DNA from: Agrobacterium sp. RAC06
GTDB taxonomy: Bacteria > Pseudomonadota > Alphaproteobacteria > Rhizobiales > Rhizobiaceae
DNA: 64,000 nucleotides
NCBI RefSeq assembly: GCF_001713475.1
Contig: NZ_CP016499.1
Span: forward strand, 4,279,501 to 4,343,500
Direction: 5' to 3'
Positions 16,758 to 26,549 of this stretch are shown in pieces (the stretch's first letter is position 1; each line of letters begins with the position of its first letter). The position numbers were made by a program, and so were the translations under genes. Below the pieces are notes generated by a model, which saw nothing but the letters and a program-made list of their open reading frames with translations, was not told where the DNA came from and made no database searches.

Positions 16758-17309
16758 ATGCCGGTGACCTATGCCATCAGTCACGTGCTCGAGGACCACA
16801 TTTCCGGTTTCGAGGCGACGCCCAATCCGCATCATCTCGCCATCCTGCGGGCAGTCTCCGTCTTCTCCGCACTCGCCCATCCGGGCCACGAGGCTGACAT
16901 TGACGAGGCGCTCACCAATCTCGAAGATGTCCATGTGCGGGTCTGTGGACCGGGGGAGTGGCTTGTTCTCAGCGAGACCGTCGCTGCCGACACCATTGCG
17001 CGCCAGCTTGCCGAGCTCGGGGCAAGCCGGGCCTCCTTCGTCGACCAGAGCGACGGGCGCGTGGTGCTCCGGATTCACGGGCCGAAGGTGCGGTCGATCC
17101 TGGCCAAATGCACGGCGCTTGACCTGCATGCCGATCTCTTCGAAATCGGCCAGTCGAGCAATTGCCAGATTTGCCATGTCGCCGCCAACCTCGCCCGCAC
17201 GGGCCAGGATGCGTTCGAGATCATCGTGATGCGCAGCTTTGCGGGATTTGTATTCGACGAGATGCGCGAGATGGGCCGGGAGTTGGCGTTGACGGCGGGG
17301 TTTGCGTGA
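16758..17309 (+). CDS. soxG: Sarcosine oxidase gamma subunit
   Basis: The 183-aa gamma subunit, a half-sized relative of the GcvT fold that completes the tetrameric enzyme. Sequence conservation in SoxG is modest; here the N-terminal SHVLEDHISGF, the middle PGEWLVLSE and the C-terminal FEIIVMRSFAGFVFDEM are consistent with the family. It follows soxA after 10 bp and is the last gene of the operon. Confidence 0.9.
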   Translation: MPVTYAISHVLEDHISGFEATPNPHHLAILRAVSVFSALAHPGHEADIDEALTNLEDVHVRVCGPGEWLVLSETVAADTIARQLAELGASRASFVDQSDGRVVLRIHGPKVRSILAKCTALDLHADLFEIGQSSNCQICHVAANLARTGQDAFEIIVMRSFAGFVFDEMREMGRELALTAGFA

Positions 17310-17385
17310 AGGCCTGACCATGGCATTCCTTCGGTGAACTGCCGGGGCTGTTTAGGCGTTTCAGATACAAAGGATCCCGCCCCGC

Positions 17386-18522
17386 ATGTTCCACCTGATG
17401 TTCTCCCTGCCGTGGCTGATCGTGGCCTTGCGCTTCATCGCCCCCCTGCCGTGGCCGTGGTGGGTGCAGCTTTCGCTCGCCGTCTTTCTGCTGCTGGCCT
17501 CGCAATACCACCTGTTCAGCCGCTTCACGTCCGGATCGGTCTTCGCGCCGGAGTTTCCACGACCGCTGGTGATTGCCTTCAACCTGTTCTTCGGGGCGAT
17601 CGTGCTCCTGGCCGCCATGCAGGTGCTCCTCGATATCGTCAGCATCCTGATCTTTGCCGTCACCTGGTCGTTTCCTGTGGTGCCGCCGGAGGTCCGTTAC
17701 ACCATGGGCATTGCGGCTTTAATGCTCGCAGCCTTGGGAATCAGCCAGGCGATCCGCGTCCCCCCGATCAAGCGTGTCGAGGTGGCAATTCCCGGACTGG
17801 CCCCAGAGTTCGACGGTTATCGCATGGTGCAGCTGACCGACCTGCATATCAGCCGGCTGTTTACCGGAAAATGGGCCAGCGCCGTCGTGGAGAAAACCAA
17901 TGCGCTCGGTGCCGACCTCATCGTCATCACCGGGGATCTGATCGATGGCAGCCTGGACATCCGCCGCGAAGACGTCGCGCCGCTTGCGGGTCTCAGCGCT
18001 CGCAATGGTGTGCTCACCGTGCCCGGCAATCACGAATATTTCTTCGAAGTCGACCGCTGGCTCAAGCATTTCCCCGAACTCAACATGCGCATCCTGGCAA
18101 ACGAGCATGCCGTGATCGAGCGCGGGGAGGGCAGGCTTGTCATCGCCGGGGTGACGGATCTTTCGGCGCGGTTCACAGGTGCCATCGAGCCGGATCTTGG
18201 AAGAGCGCTGCATGGCGCGCCTGCCGATGCCCCGGTCATCCTTCTCGACCACCAGCCGCGCATGGCAGAGCGGGCCGCAAAGCACGGCGTTGCGCTGCAA
18301 CTTTCCGGCCATACCCATGGCGGCATGGTGCGCGGCCTCGACCGGATCGTCGCCCGGGCCAACAATGGCTATGTCTCCGGCTTCTACCGGGTCGGGGAGT
18401 TGCAGCTCTATGTCAACAACGGCACGGGCCTGTGGCCGGGCTTTGCGCTCCGGATCGGCGTGCCGGCGGAGCTGACGGAGTTCACGTTGCGGGCGGTGCC
18501 GGGGAATGCGGGCGGGCGGTGA
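17386..18522 (+). CDS. Membrane-bound metallophosphoesterase
   Basis: A 378-aa protein with an N-terminal membrane region of about four hydrophobic segments (residues 3-140) and a C-terminal calcineurin-like phosphoesterase domain. The metal-ligand motifs are all present in order: LTDLHIS, GDLIDG, GNHEYF and SGHTHGG. This is the YkuE/YaeI-like arrangement of membrane-linked phosphoesterases, some of which act on lipid precursors; the substrate is unknown here. It lies 76 bp downstream of soxG on the same strand, but its function does not obviously join sarcosine metabolism. Confidence 0.88.
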   Translation: MFHLMFSLPWLIVALRFIAPLPWPWWVQLSLAVFLLLASQYHLFSRFTSGSVFAPEFPRPLVIAFNLFFGAIVLLAAMQVLLDIVSILIFAVTWSFPVVPPEVRYTMGIAALMLAALGISQAIRVPPIKRVEVAIPGLAPEFDGYRMVQLTDLHISRLFTGKWASAVVEKTNALGADLIVITGDLIDGSLDIRREDVAPLAGLSARNGVLTVPGNHEYFFEVDRWLKHFPELNMRILANEHAVIERGEGRLVIAGVTDLSARFTGAIEPDLGRALHGAPADAPVILLDHQPRMAERAAKHGVALQLSGHTHGGMVRGLDRIVARANNGYVSGFYRVGELQLYVNNGTGLWPGFALRIGVPAELTEFTLRAVPGNAGGR

Positions 18523-18548
18523 GGCTGGTCGGGGATCGCCAGCCCCGT

Positions 18549-18875
18549 TCAGGAGGCCAAAGCCGGCTGGTCCGAGCCGTCTCGAGCTGAAAACGTCAGC
18601 CCTACCTTTACCCCGGGTGCCAGCCGGTGGTGGATGCGCAGCAGCCTATCAAGGGTGAACTTTGCCAGATCGGCATTGCGCACACGGGATATGTCGGCTG
18701 CGGCGACCCCCGTCATGCGCTCTGCTTCCCGGACGGTGATCTTGCGCTCGTCGAGCACGCCAATGATTTCGGCTGCAAGCCTTGCTTTCAGAAGTTTGGT
18801 TTCGGCTTCCGGATCACCGAAGTCTGCAAAGATATTGGCGCTGCCGCGCACGACTTCGAAATCGTCTTCACTCAT
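18549..18875 (-). CDS. HigA-type antitoxin, XRE-family
   Basis: A 108-aa protein. The C-terminal half contains a helix-turn-helix of the XRE type (KITVREAERMTGVAAADISRVRN), and the N-terminal segment is acidic, as in antitoxins that wrap their toxin. Its ATG overlaps the toxin stop by four bases (ATGA), indicating translational coupling in the toxin-first order typical of higBA. It probably binds DNA at the operator upstream of the toxin to autoregulate the pair. Confidence 0.85.
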   Translation of the reverse strand: MSEDDFEVVRGSANIFADFGDPEAETKLLKARLAAEIIGVLDERKITVREAERMTGVAAADISRVRNADLAKFTLDRLLRIHHRLAPGVKVGLTFSARDGSDQPALAS

Positions 18876-19207
18876 GACATCATTTCCTTCAAGCGTTTCA
18901 GCCGAGCTTTTATCACCTCGACCTCTTTCTGAGGTGTGGCTATTCCCTTGGTGGATTTCTTTTGAAAGGCATGAACCACCCAGATCGCGTCGCCAATCTG
19001 GACCGCATAAACGACGCGATAGGCATCGGAGCGGTAAGGCAGTGCAATTTCCATAACGCCTGAGCCCAGGCCCTTCATTGGCTTTGCGATGTCGGCCTTT
19101 CGGCCCTCCGCTGCGATCACAAGCGCCGTTGCGATGATCTCGCGGGCGCCTGCCGGAAACGCCTCGAAGTCTTTGCGGGCAGGCTTCAACCACAAGATCT
19201 CTTTCAT
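18872..19207 (-). CDS. RelE/HigB-type toxin (phage Gp49-like)
   Basis: A 111-aa basic protein of the HigB/Gp49-like branch of the RelE superfamily, predicted to cleave mRNA at the ribosome. Motifs include an N-terminal basic segment (WLKPARKDFEAFP), the central MKGLGSGVMEIALPYRSDAYRVVYAV stretch (key elements G-L-G, E-I, Y-R-V-V-Y) and the late VVHAFQKKSTKG, where the AFxKK/QKKS phrase is diagnostic of the Gp49 group. It is the first gene of the module. A perfect palindrome lies 8 bp upstream of its start. Confidence 0.88.
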   Translation of the reverse strand: MKEILWLKPARKDFEAFPAGAREIIATALVIAAEGRKADIAKPMKGLGSGVMEIALPYRSDAYRVVYAVQIGDAIWVVHAFQKKSTKGIATPQKEVEVIKARLKRLKEMMS

Positions 19208-19214
19208 GTCTTAT

Positions 19215-19232
19215 GTTGTCATATTTGACAAC
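19215..19232. promoter_or_regulatory. Candidate operator of the toxin-antitoxin module
   Basis: Perfect inverted repeat with 7-bp arms (19215-19221 and 19226-19232) and a 4-bp AT spacer, located 8 bp upstream of the toxin ATG. The size and placement suit a binding site for an XRE-type antitoxin. Confidence 0.65.
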
Positions 19233-19409
19233 GCCTCGCAAGCTTCCCGACGGAGTTGTCAGGCGTACCGATGGCCGGTTCGCACGCCGCCCACAGAACA
19301 CCCGCTATCACCCATGCGACATCTTTCGTCGCAGCATGGTCTTCTGGCTTTCATGCGCGCAATCTAGCTTTGTCGGATCAATCATTGCCGCCAAGGGGAG
19401 CGTTTTTCC

Positions 19410-21836
19410 ATGAAGAGCCATGCACGTGTCGTCGTCATCGGCGGGGGTGTCGTCGGGTGTTCGGTGCTTTATCACCTGACCAAATTCGGCTGGACCGATG
19501 TCGTGCTGCTTGAGCGCTCCGAGCTGACCTCCGGCTCCACCTGGCATGCCGCCGGCGGGATGCACACGATCAATGGCGATCCGAATGTCGCCAAGCTGCA
19601 GAAATACACGGTCGAGCTCTATAAGGAGATCGAGGAGTATTCCGGCCAGGACATCGGCCTGCACATGACATCGGGCCTGATGCTGGCGGCCACCAAGGAG
19701 CGCTTCGACTGGATGAAGTCGCTGCTTGCCAAGGGCAAATATGCGGGCGGCGAGGCGACGCTGATTTCGGCGCAGGAAGCCTATGAGATGATGCCGCTGC
19801 TTGACCCGAAGCAGTTTGTCGGCGCGGTCTTCGATCCGCATGAAGGCCATCTCGACCCATACGGCACCACCCATGCCTATGCGAAGTCGGCCAAGAAGAA
19901 CGGGGCGGAAATCTATCTGCACACCAAGGTCGAGGATCTGGTGCAGCTGGAAGACGGCACCTGGCGGGTGATCACCGACAAGGGCGAAATCCGAGCCGAG
20001 CATGTCGTCAATGCCGCAGGTCTCTGGGCACGTGAAGTCGGCCGCATGGTCGGGCTGGAGCTGCCCGTGCTCGCGATGGAGCACATGTATCTGATCACCG
20101 AGGACATGCCCGAGGTCATCGAATTCAACAGGACGACCGGCAAGGAACTGATGCACTGCGTCGATTTCGATGGCGAGATCTATATCCGCCAGGAACGCAA
20201 CGGCATGTTGATGGGCACCTATGAAAAGGATTGCCGCCCCTGGTCGCCGATCGAGACGCCCTGGACCTTCGGCCATGAACTCTTGGCCGAAGACCTCGAG
20301 CGCATCACCAACGAGCTGGAAATCGGTTTCCGGCATTTCCCGGCCTTCAACAATGCCGGTATCAAAAAGATCATCAACGGCCCCTTCACCTTCTCGCCGG
20401 ATGGCAATCCGCTGGTCGGTCCGGTGCGCGGCATGACGAATTACTGGTCGGCCTGCGCGGTCATGGCCGGCTTCAGCCAGGGTGGCGGCGTGGGCTTGGC
20501 GCTTGCCAACTGGATCATCGAGGGCGATCCGGGCTTCGACGTCTTTGCCATGGATGTCTGCCGCTACGGCGACTATGCGACGCTTGCCTATACCAATGCC
20601 AAGGTACGGGAGAACTATTCCCGCCGATTCTCGATCCGCTATCCGAACGAAGAACTGCCGGGGGCACGCCCGCTGCTGACGACACCTGTTTACGACAAGC
20701 TGAAGGCGGCCGGTGCCGTGTTCGGTGCCTCCTATGGTCTGGAAACGCCGCTCTGGTTTGCGCCGGAAGGCGTCGAGGACGCCTTTTCCTGGCGTCGCTC
20801 CACCGACTTCGAGGCGGTCGGCCGCGAGGCCAAGGCCGTCCGTGAGAGCGTCGGCCTGATGGAAACCTCGGGCTTTGCCAAGTATATGGTGAGCGGGGAG
20901 GGCTCACGCGCCTGGCTCGATCACATGCTCGCCTGCAAGCTGCCGGAAGTCGGTCGCATGGCGCTTGCGCCGATGCTGAATGAGGCCGGCAAGCTGATCG
21001 GCGACTTCACGGTTGCCAATCTCGACGACGAGGATTTCCTGATCATCGGCTCCGGCATTGCCGAGGATTATCATATGCGCTGGTTCGAGAGCCATCTGCC
21101 GGAGGATGGTTCCGTCGATATCGAGGCCCTCAACCTCAGCCTCGTGGGCTTGTCGATCGCAGGACCGAAGTCGCGCGACGTGCTCGCCAAGCTCACGCAT
21201 CTCGATGTGTCCGATGCAGCGCTGCCCTTCATGGCGATCCGCGAAATGGATCTCGGCATGGCGCCGGTCATGCTCGGCCGCGTCAGCTATACCGGCGATC
21301 TCGGCTACGAGATCTGGATGCGGCCGGAATACCAGCGCTACGTCTTCGATACGCTGATGGAGGCGGGGGCGGAGTTCGGCATCACGCTCTTCGGCCTTCG
21401 TGCCCTCAATGCGCTTCGTCTCGAGAAGAGCTTCGGCAGCTGGTCGCGCGAGTATCGCCCGCTCTACGGGCCGCTCGAGGCCGGGCTGTCGCGCTTCGTC
21501 GCGCTCAAGAAAGAGGCGAGCTTCATCGGCAAGCAGGCGGCGATGGAGGAGAAACTGTCCGGCGGTACGCTTCGGCTGCGGACCTTCATCATCGATGCGA
21601 AGGATGCCGACGTCATCGGTGACGAGCCGATCTCCTACAAGGGGGAGGTGCGCGGCTGGGTGACGTCTGGCGGCTTTGCCCATCCGAGCGGGGTATCGGT
21701 GGCAATCGGCTATGTTCCGAAGGAGATCGCAGACGAAATCGATGGCTGGGAAGTGGAGATTCTTGGGGAAATCTTGCCGGCCAGACTTCAGCCTCAGTCG
21801 CTTTTTGACGCCAACGGGTCGCGAATGAGAAACTGA
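19410..21836 (+). CDS. Dimethylglycine/sarcosine dehydrogenase-like flavoprotein (GcvT type)
   Basis: An 808-aa two-part enzyme. The N-terminal half is an FAD-dependent oxidase of the DAO family: VVVIGGGVVGCSVLYHL at residue 7 onward, then the STWHAAGG motif, which in the DMGDH family contains the histidine that carries covalent FAD. The C-terminal half (about residues 430-805) is a GcvT domain with FGLRALNALRLEKSFGSW, which binds tetrahydrofolate. Predicted to demethylate N-methylated glycines such as dimethylglycine or sarcosine, with transfer of the one-carbon unit. An aggggag ribosome binding site precedes the ATG. With soxBDAG nearby it suggests use of betaine-derived compounds; the exact substrate is unknown. 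Confidence 0.88.
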   Translation: MKSHARVVVIGGGVVGCSVLYHLTKFGWTDVVLLERSELTSGSTWHAAGGMHTINGDPNVAKLQKYTVELYKEIEEYSGQDIGLHMTSGLMLAATKERFDWMKSLLAKGKYAGGEATLISAQEAYEMMPLLDPKQFVGAVFDPHEGHLDPYGTTHAYAKSAKKNGAEIYLHTKVEDLVQLEDGTWRVITDKGEIRAEHVVNAAGLWAREVGRMVGLELPVLAMEHMYLITEDMPEVIEFNRTTGKELMHCVDFDGEIYIRQERNGMLMGTYEKDCRPWSPIETPWTFGHELLAEDLERITNELEIGFRHFPAFNNAGIKKIINGPFTFSPDGNPLVGPVRGMTNYWSACAVMAGFSQGGGVGLALANWIIEGDPGFDVFAMDVCRYGDYATLAYTNAKVRENYSRRFSIRYPNEELPGARPLLTTPVYDKLKAAGAVFGASYGLETPLWFAPEGVEDAFSWRRSTDFEAVGREAKAVRESVGLMETSGFAKYMVSGEGSRAWLDHMLACKLPEVGRMALAPMLNEAGKLIGDFTVANLDDEDFLIIGSGIAEDYHMRWFESHLPEDGSVDIEALNLSLVGLSIAGPKSRDVLAKLTHLDVSDAALPFMAIREMDLGMAPVMLGRVSYTGDLGYEIWMRPEYQRYVFDTLMEAGAEFGITLFGLRALNALRLEKSFGSWSREYRPLYGPLEAGLSRFVALKKEASFIGKQAAMEEKLSGGTLRLRTFIIDAKDADVIGDEPISYKGEVRGWVTSGGFAHPSGVSVAIGYVPKEIADEIDGWEVEILGEILPARLQPQSLFDANGSRMRN

Positions 21837-22109
21837 ACCGTTTTCGACATAAATGGGCTTGCTTTAGTTCCATCCGATAGACGGCAGGTCGCTCTCGTGA
21901 CCTGCTGATTTCGTAAGCTTTTTCTGCTGCTTTTTTGTGTGACCTGTCATTTCCCGTGTCAAAGCACCTGTTAACAGTAACATTTTGCCTGATGCCTGCC
22001 TTTTTGGCTTCACATTTTCGGACAAAGCGATATGGAATCCCCCGACGCCTATGCCCGCAAGGGATAACAAAATGAGACGCAACAGCAAGGCGCGTCCGGG
22101 GGATAATAT
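21837..22109. promoter_or_regulatory. livH leader region with terminator-like hairpin
   Basis: 273 bp without a gene. A 7-bp inverted repeat (21884-21890 with 21899-21905), followed by a T-rich run, probably terminates the upstream dehydrogenase gene. The rest is AT-richer and presumably holds the liv promoter. No recognisable operator was found. Confidence 0.45.
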
Positions 22110-23012
<903 letters not shown>

Positions 23013-23016
23013 TCCC

Positions 23017-24411
23017 ATGACTACTTCTGAAAACGTAAATGGTGCTGCGTCGTCCGGCACACTGGCGCGCGCCATCAAGGAAGGCCTGTTCGCCGGTATC
23101 ATCGCACTTGGTCTGTTCAGCCTCTATATCGGCATCAAGACCGATCAGAATATGGCGAACGAGCTGATCTGGTACACGCGTCCCGGCCTTCTCGCAGTGT
23201 TCGTGCTGATCGCCGCAGTCGGCCGCTTCGCCATGGTGGCGTTCATCGCGCCATGGTTCGCGGCCCGCCGGGAAAAGAAATCCGCTTCCGTTCCCGTGCA
23301 TGAGATCGACGCCCAGCCGTCATTCTTCAAGACGCATTTCCTGAAGATCGCGCTGCTTGCGCTGATCCTCTACCCGCCGGTCATCGTTGCGCTGACCGGG
23401 GTTCAGGGTTCTCTCAAGTATGTCGATAACTTCGGCATCCAGATCCTGATCTACGTCATGCTCGCCTGGGGGCTCAACATCGTCGTCGGTCTCGCCGGCC
23501 TGCTCGACCTGGGTTACGTCGCCTTCTATGCAGTCGGTGCCTATTCCTACGCACTGCTTGCCCAGAATTTCGGCTTGTCCTTCTGGCTGCTTCTGCCGCT
23601 CGCCGGTATCCTGGCCGCCTTCTGGGGTATCATCCTGGGCTTCCCGGTGCTGCGTCTCCGAGGCGACTATCTAGCCATCGTGACGCTCGCCTTCGGGGAA
23701 ATCATCCGACTGGTGCTGATCAACTGGCAGGACGTTACCAAGGGTACATTCGGTATCTCCAGCATTCCGAAGGCGACGCTGTTCGGCATGCCTTTCGATG
23801 CCTCGGCCGGCGGTTTCGCCAAGACTTTCGACCTGCCGATGTCATCAGCCTATTACAAGATCTACTTGTTTTACGTGATCCTGGCGCTCTGCTGCCTGAC
23901 GGCTTACGTCACGATCAAGCTTCGCCGCATGCCGATCGGCCGTGCGTGGGAAGCGCTGCGTGAAGACGAGATCGCCTGCCGCTCGCTCGGCATCAACACC
24001 GTCACGACCAAGCTTACGGCTTTCGCGATCGGTGCGATGTTCGGCGGCTTTGCTGGCTCCTTCTTCGCTGCACGTCAGGGCTTCGTTTCGCCGGAAAGCT
24101 TCGTCTTCCTCGAATCCGCCGTCATCCTTGCCATCGTCGTGCTCGGCGGCATGGGGTCGCTGACGGGGATCGCGGTTGCGGCGATCGTCATGATCGGCGG
24201 CACTGAAGCGTTGCGTGAGATGGAGTTCCTCAAGGTCATCTTCGGCCCCGAATTCACTCCGGAACTGTACCGCATGATCCTCTTCGGCCTCGCCATGGTC
24301 ATCGTCATGCTGTTCAAGCCGCGCGGTTTCGTCGGCAGCAGAGAGCCGACGGCCTTCCTCAAGGAACGCAAGGCCGTCTCGGGCAGCTTTACCAAGGAGG
24401 GTCACGGCTGA
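23017..24411 (+). CDS. livM: Branched-chain amino acid ABC permease LivM
   Basis: Second permease, 464 aa. A family extension of about 100 residues precedes the canonical LivM core: a short N-terminal membrane region, then the typical [19 protein letters not shown] segment, [22 protein letters not shown], and the coupling loop with [20 protein letters not shown]. It lies 4 bp after livH and overlaps livG. Confidence 0.94.
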   Translation: MTTSENVNGAASSGTLARAIKEGLFAGIIALGLFSLYIGIKTDQNMANELIWYTRPGLLAVFVLIAAVGRFAMVAFIAPWFAARREKKSASVPVHEIDAQPSFFKTHFLKIALLALILYPPVIVALTGVQGSLKYVDNFGIQILIYVMLAWGLNIVVGLAGLLDLGYVAFYAVGAYSYALLAQNFGLSFWLLLPLAGILAAFWGIILGFPVLRLRGDYLAIVTLAFGEIIRLVLINWQDVTKGTFGISSIPKATLFGMPFDASAGGFAKTFDLPMSSAYYKIYLFYVILALCCLTAYVTIKLRRMPIGRAWEALREDEIACRSLGINTVTTKLTAFAIGAMFGGFAGSFFAARQGFVSPESFVFLESAVILAIVVLGGMGSLTGIAVAAIVMIGGTEALREMEFLKVIFGPEFTPELYRMILFGLAMVIVMLFKPRGFVGSREPTAFLKERKAVSGSFTKEGHG

Positions 24412-25283
24412 TGGCCTCCGGGAACACGACAATGAGCAATGATACGATTCTGAAAGTCGAGCATCTGTCGATGCGCTTTGGTGGCCTCATGGCCATCAAC
24501 GACCTGTCCTTCGAAGCCAAGCGCGGCGAAATCACCGCGCTGATCGGGCCAAACGGTGCCGGCAAGACCACGGTCTTCAACTGCATCACCGGCTTCTATC
24601 GGCCGACCATGGGCATGATCACCCTGATCCAGAAATCCGGAGACCGCCATCTCCTCGAGCGGCTGCCAGACTTCGAAATCCCCAAGAAGGCAAAGGTGGC
24701 GCGGACGTTCCAGAACATCCGTTTGTTCTCCGGTCTGACGGTTCTCGAAAACCTTCTGGTGGCGCAGCACAATGCGCTGATGAAGGCATCCGGTTACACC
24801 GTGCTCGGCCTGCTCGGCCTGCCGGCCTACAAGAAGGCCGAGTCCGAATCGATCGAGAAGGCTCGCTACTGGCTTGAGAAAGCGGACCTGATCGCGCGTG
24901 CCGATGATCCGGCCGGAGATCTTCCCTACGGCGCCCAGCGTCGTCTGGAGATCTGCCGCGCCATGTGCACGGGTCCGGAGCTTCTGTGCCTGGACGAGCC
25001 GGCTGCCGGTCTCAACCCGAAGGAATCTCTGGCGCTCAACACGCTGTTGCGCGCTATCCGCGATGAAGGCACCTCGCTGCTCCTGATCGAGCACGACATG
25101 TCGGTCGTCATGGAGATTTCCGATCACGTCGTCGTCCTGGAATACGGCCAGAAGATCTCCGACGGCACACCTGATCACGTCAAGAACGACCCGAAGGTCA
25201 TCGCGGCCTACCTGGGTGTCGAGGATGAAGAATTGGAAGAAGCGATCCACGAAGTCGAAGCCGTGGCGGGAGGAGAGCACTGA
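24411..25283 (+). CDS. livG: Branched-chain amino acid ABC ATPase LivG
   Basis: A 290-aa ATP-binding subunit. Walker A is GPNGAGKTT, the signature is a degenerate PYGAQRRLEI, and Walker B is LLCLDEPAAGLNP followed by the H-loop HDMSVVM. A second ATG at 24432 (MSNDTILKVEHL) is also a plausible start and gives a more typical N terminus. Overlaps both neighbours, as expected in a tight operon. Confidence 0.94.
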   Translation: MASGNTTMSNDTILKVEHLSMRFGGLMAINDLSFEAKRGEITALIGPNGAGKTTVFNCITGFYRPTMGMITLIQKSGDRHLLERLPDFEIPKKAKVARTFQNIRLFSGLTVLENLLVAQHNALMKASGYTVLGLLGLPAYKKAESESIEKARYWLEKADLIARADDPAGDLPYGAQRRLEICRAMCTGPELLCLDEPAAGLNPKESLALNTLLRAIRDEGTSLLLIEHDMSVVMEISDHVVVLEYGQKISDGTPDHVKNDPKVIAAYLGVEDEELEEAIHEVEAVAGGEH

Positions 25284-26011
25284 TGTCTTCTGAACCGCTA
25301 CTCAAAGTTTCCGGCGTCGAAACCTATTACGGCAACATCCGCGCGCTCGCGGGCGTCGATGTCGAAGTGCACAAGGGTGAGATCGTGTCGCTGATCGGTG
25401 CCAACGGTGCCGGCAAGTCGACGCTGATGATGACCATCTGCGGCAGCCCCCAGGCACGTACCGGTCGGGTGGTCTTCGACGGCGAAGACATCACCGAAAT
25501 GCCGACGCACCTGATTGCCCGTCGTCGCATTGCCCAGTCGCCGGAAGGCCGTCGTATCTTTCCGCGCATGACCGTGCTCGAGAACCTGCAGATGGGCGCA
25601 GGCCTCGACAACCTGAAATACTTCAAGGAGGACGTGGAGAAGGTGTTCACCATGTTCCCTCGTCTGAAGGAACGTCAGAGCCAGCGCGGCGGCACGCTCT
25701 CGGGTGGCGAGCAGCAGATGCTGTCGATCGGTCGCGCGCTGATGTCGCGTCCGAAGCTGCTTCTCCTCGACGAGCCGTCGCTCGGTCTCGCACCGCTGAT
25801 CGTCAAGGGCATCTTCGAGCAGATCAAGCGGCTCAACAAGGAAGAAGGCCTGACCGTCTTCCTCGTTGAGCAGAACGCTTTCGCCGCACTGAAGCTTTCC
25901 GACCGTGCCTATGTCATGGTCAATGGCAAGGTGACGATGAGTGGTACGGGTAAGGAACTGCTGGCCGATCCGTCGGTTCGCGCGGCCTATCTCGAAGGCG
26001 GCCATCACTGA
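25283..26011 (+). CDS. livF: Branched-chain amino acid ABC ATPase LivF
   Basis: A 242-aa ATP-binding subunit. It has Walker A GANGAGKST, signature LSGGEQQMLSIGRAL and Walker B LLLLDEPSLGLAP. It is paired with LivG in the heterodimeric ATPase of the liv importer. Confidence 0.95.
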   Translation: MSSEPLLKVSGVETYYGNIRALAGVDVEVHKGEIVSLIGANGAGKSTLMMTICGSPQARTGRVVFDGEDITEMPTHLIARRRIAQSPEGRRIFPRMTVLENLQMGAGLDNLKYFKEDVEKVFTMFPRLKERQSQRGGTLSGGEQQMLSIGRALMSRPKLLLLDEPSLGLAPLIVKGIFEQIKRLNKEEGLTVFLVEQNAFAALKLSDRAYVMVNGKVTMSGTGKELLADPSVRAAYLEGGHH

Positions 26012-26029
26012 GCGCGGGGAGTATTTGAC

Positions 26030-26383
26030 ATGCAAGGTTTGTTTTTCGAAAGCGACACGACGGTCCGTCTCGTGCTGCGTTTCCTCGTTCTGCTCCTCGG
26101 CTTCTGGACCGCCTGGCGCACGGGCAGGGCCGCAGCGGAAGGCTGGGACGGCTACGGCACGGTTCTCGTCTATGTGCTCGGGCTGGGTTTTGCCATGCGT
26201 TTCCTGCACTACTCGCTGTTTGCCGGACCGTTCCTCAGCCCCTTCTATTACATCGTCGACGTCGTAATCCTGATGGCGTTTGCGGTAGCTGGTTTCCAGG
26301 CACGCCGCACCACGCAGATGGTCGACAACTACTACTGGCTCTATGAGAGAACTTCGTATTTCTCGTGGAAGAACAAAGATTGA
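26030..26383 (+). CDS. Small membrane protein of the liv operon (DUF6867-like)
   Basis: A 117-aa protein with three hydrophobic segments (about residues 13-32, 43-62 and 68-88) and a polar C-terminal tail with an aromatic [13 protein letters not shown] cluster. It lies 18 bp after livF and before livK, so it belongs to the liv transcription unit. It resembles short rhizobial membrane proteins labelled DUF6867 in the same position. No function is known; it could be an accessory membrane component of the transporter, by position only. Confidence 0.75.
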   Translation: MQGLFFESDTTVRLVLRFLVLLLGFWTAWRTGRAAAEGWDGYGTVLVYVLGLGFAMRFLHYSLFAGPFLSPFYYIVDVVILMAFAVAGFQARRTTQMVDNYYWLYERTSYFSWKNKD

Positions 26384-26395
26384 CAAGCCGTTGTT

Positions 26396-26419
26396 TTCTG
26401 TCGCAGATTGGCGACAGAA
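26396..26419 (+). terminator. Hairpin in the livF-livK gap
   Basis: Perfect 9-bp inverted repeat (26396-26404 with 26411-26419, 6-nt loop), 13 bp past the membrane-protein stop. No T-run follows. It could attenuate read-through or protect the 5' end of a separate livK transcript. The rest of the 166-bp gap likely holds a livK promoter. Confidence 0.5.
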
Positions 26420-26549
26420 GGCTACGGCCTGGCATATAACAAGGCCTCGGCCAGACACAAAAGAGTGGAACAGTTTTCCGGCGCAGTCACAGCGGGTATT
26501 GCGCAGGGTTTTTATCCTAAACCCGCACAAAAAACTTGGGAGTAACAAT

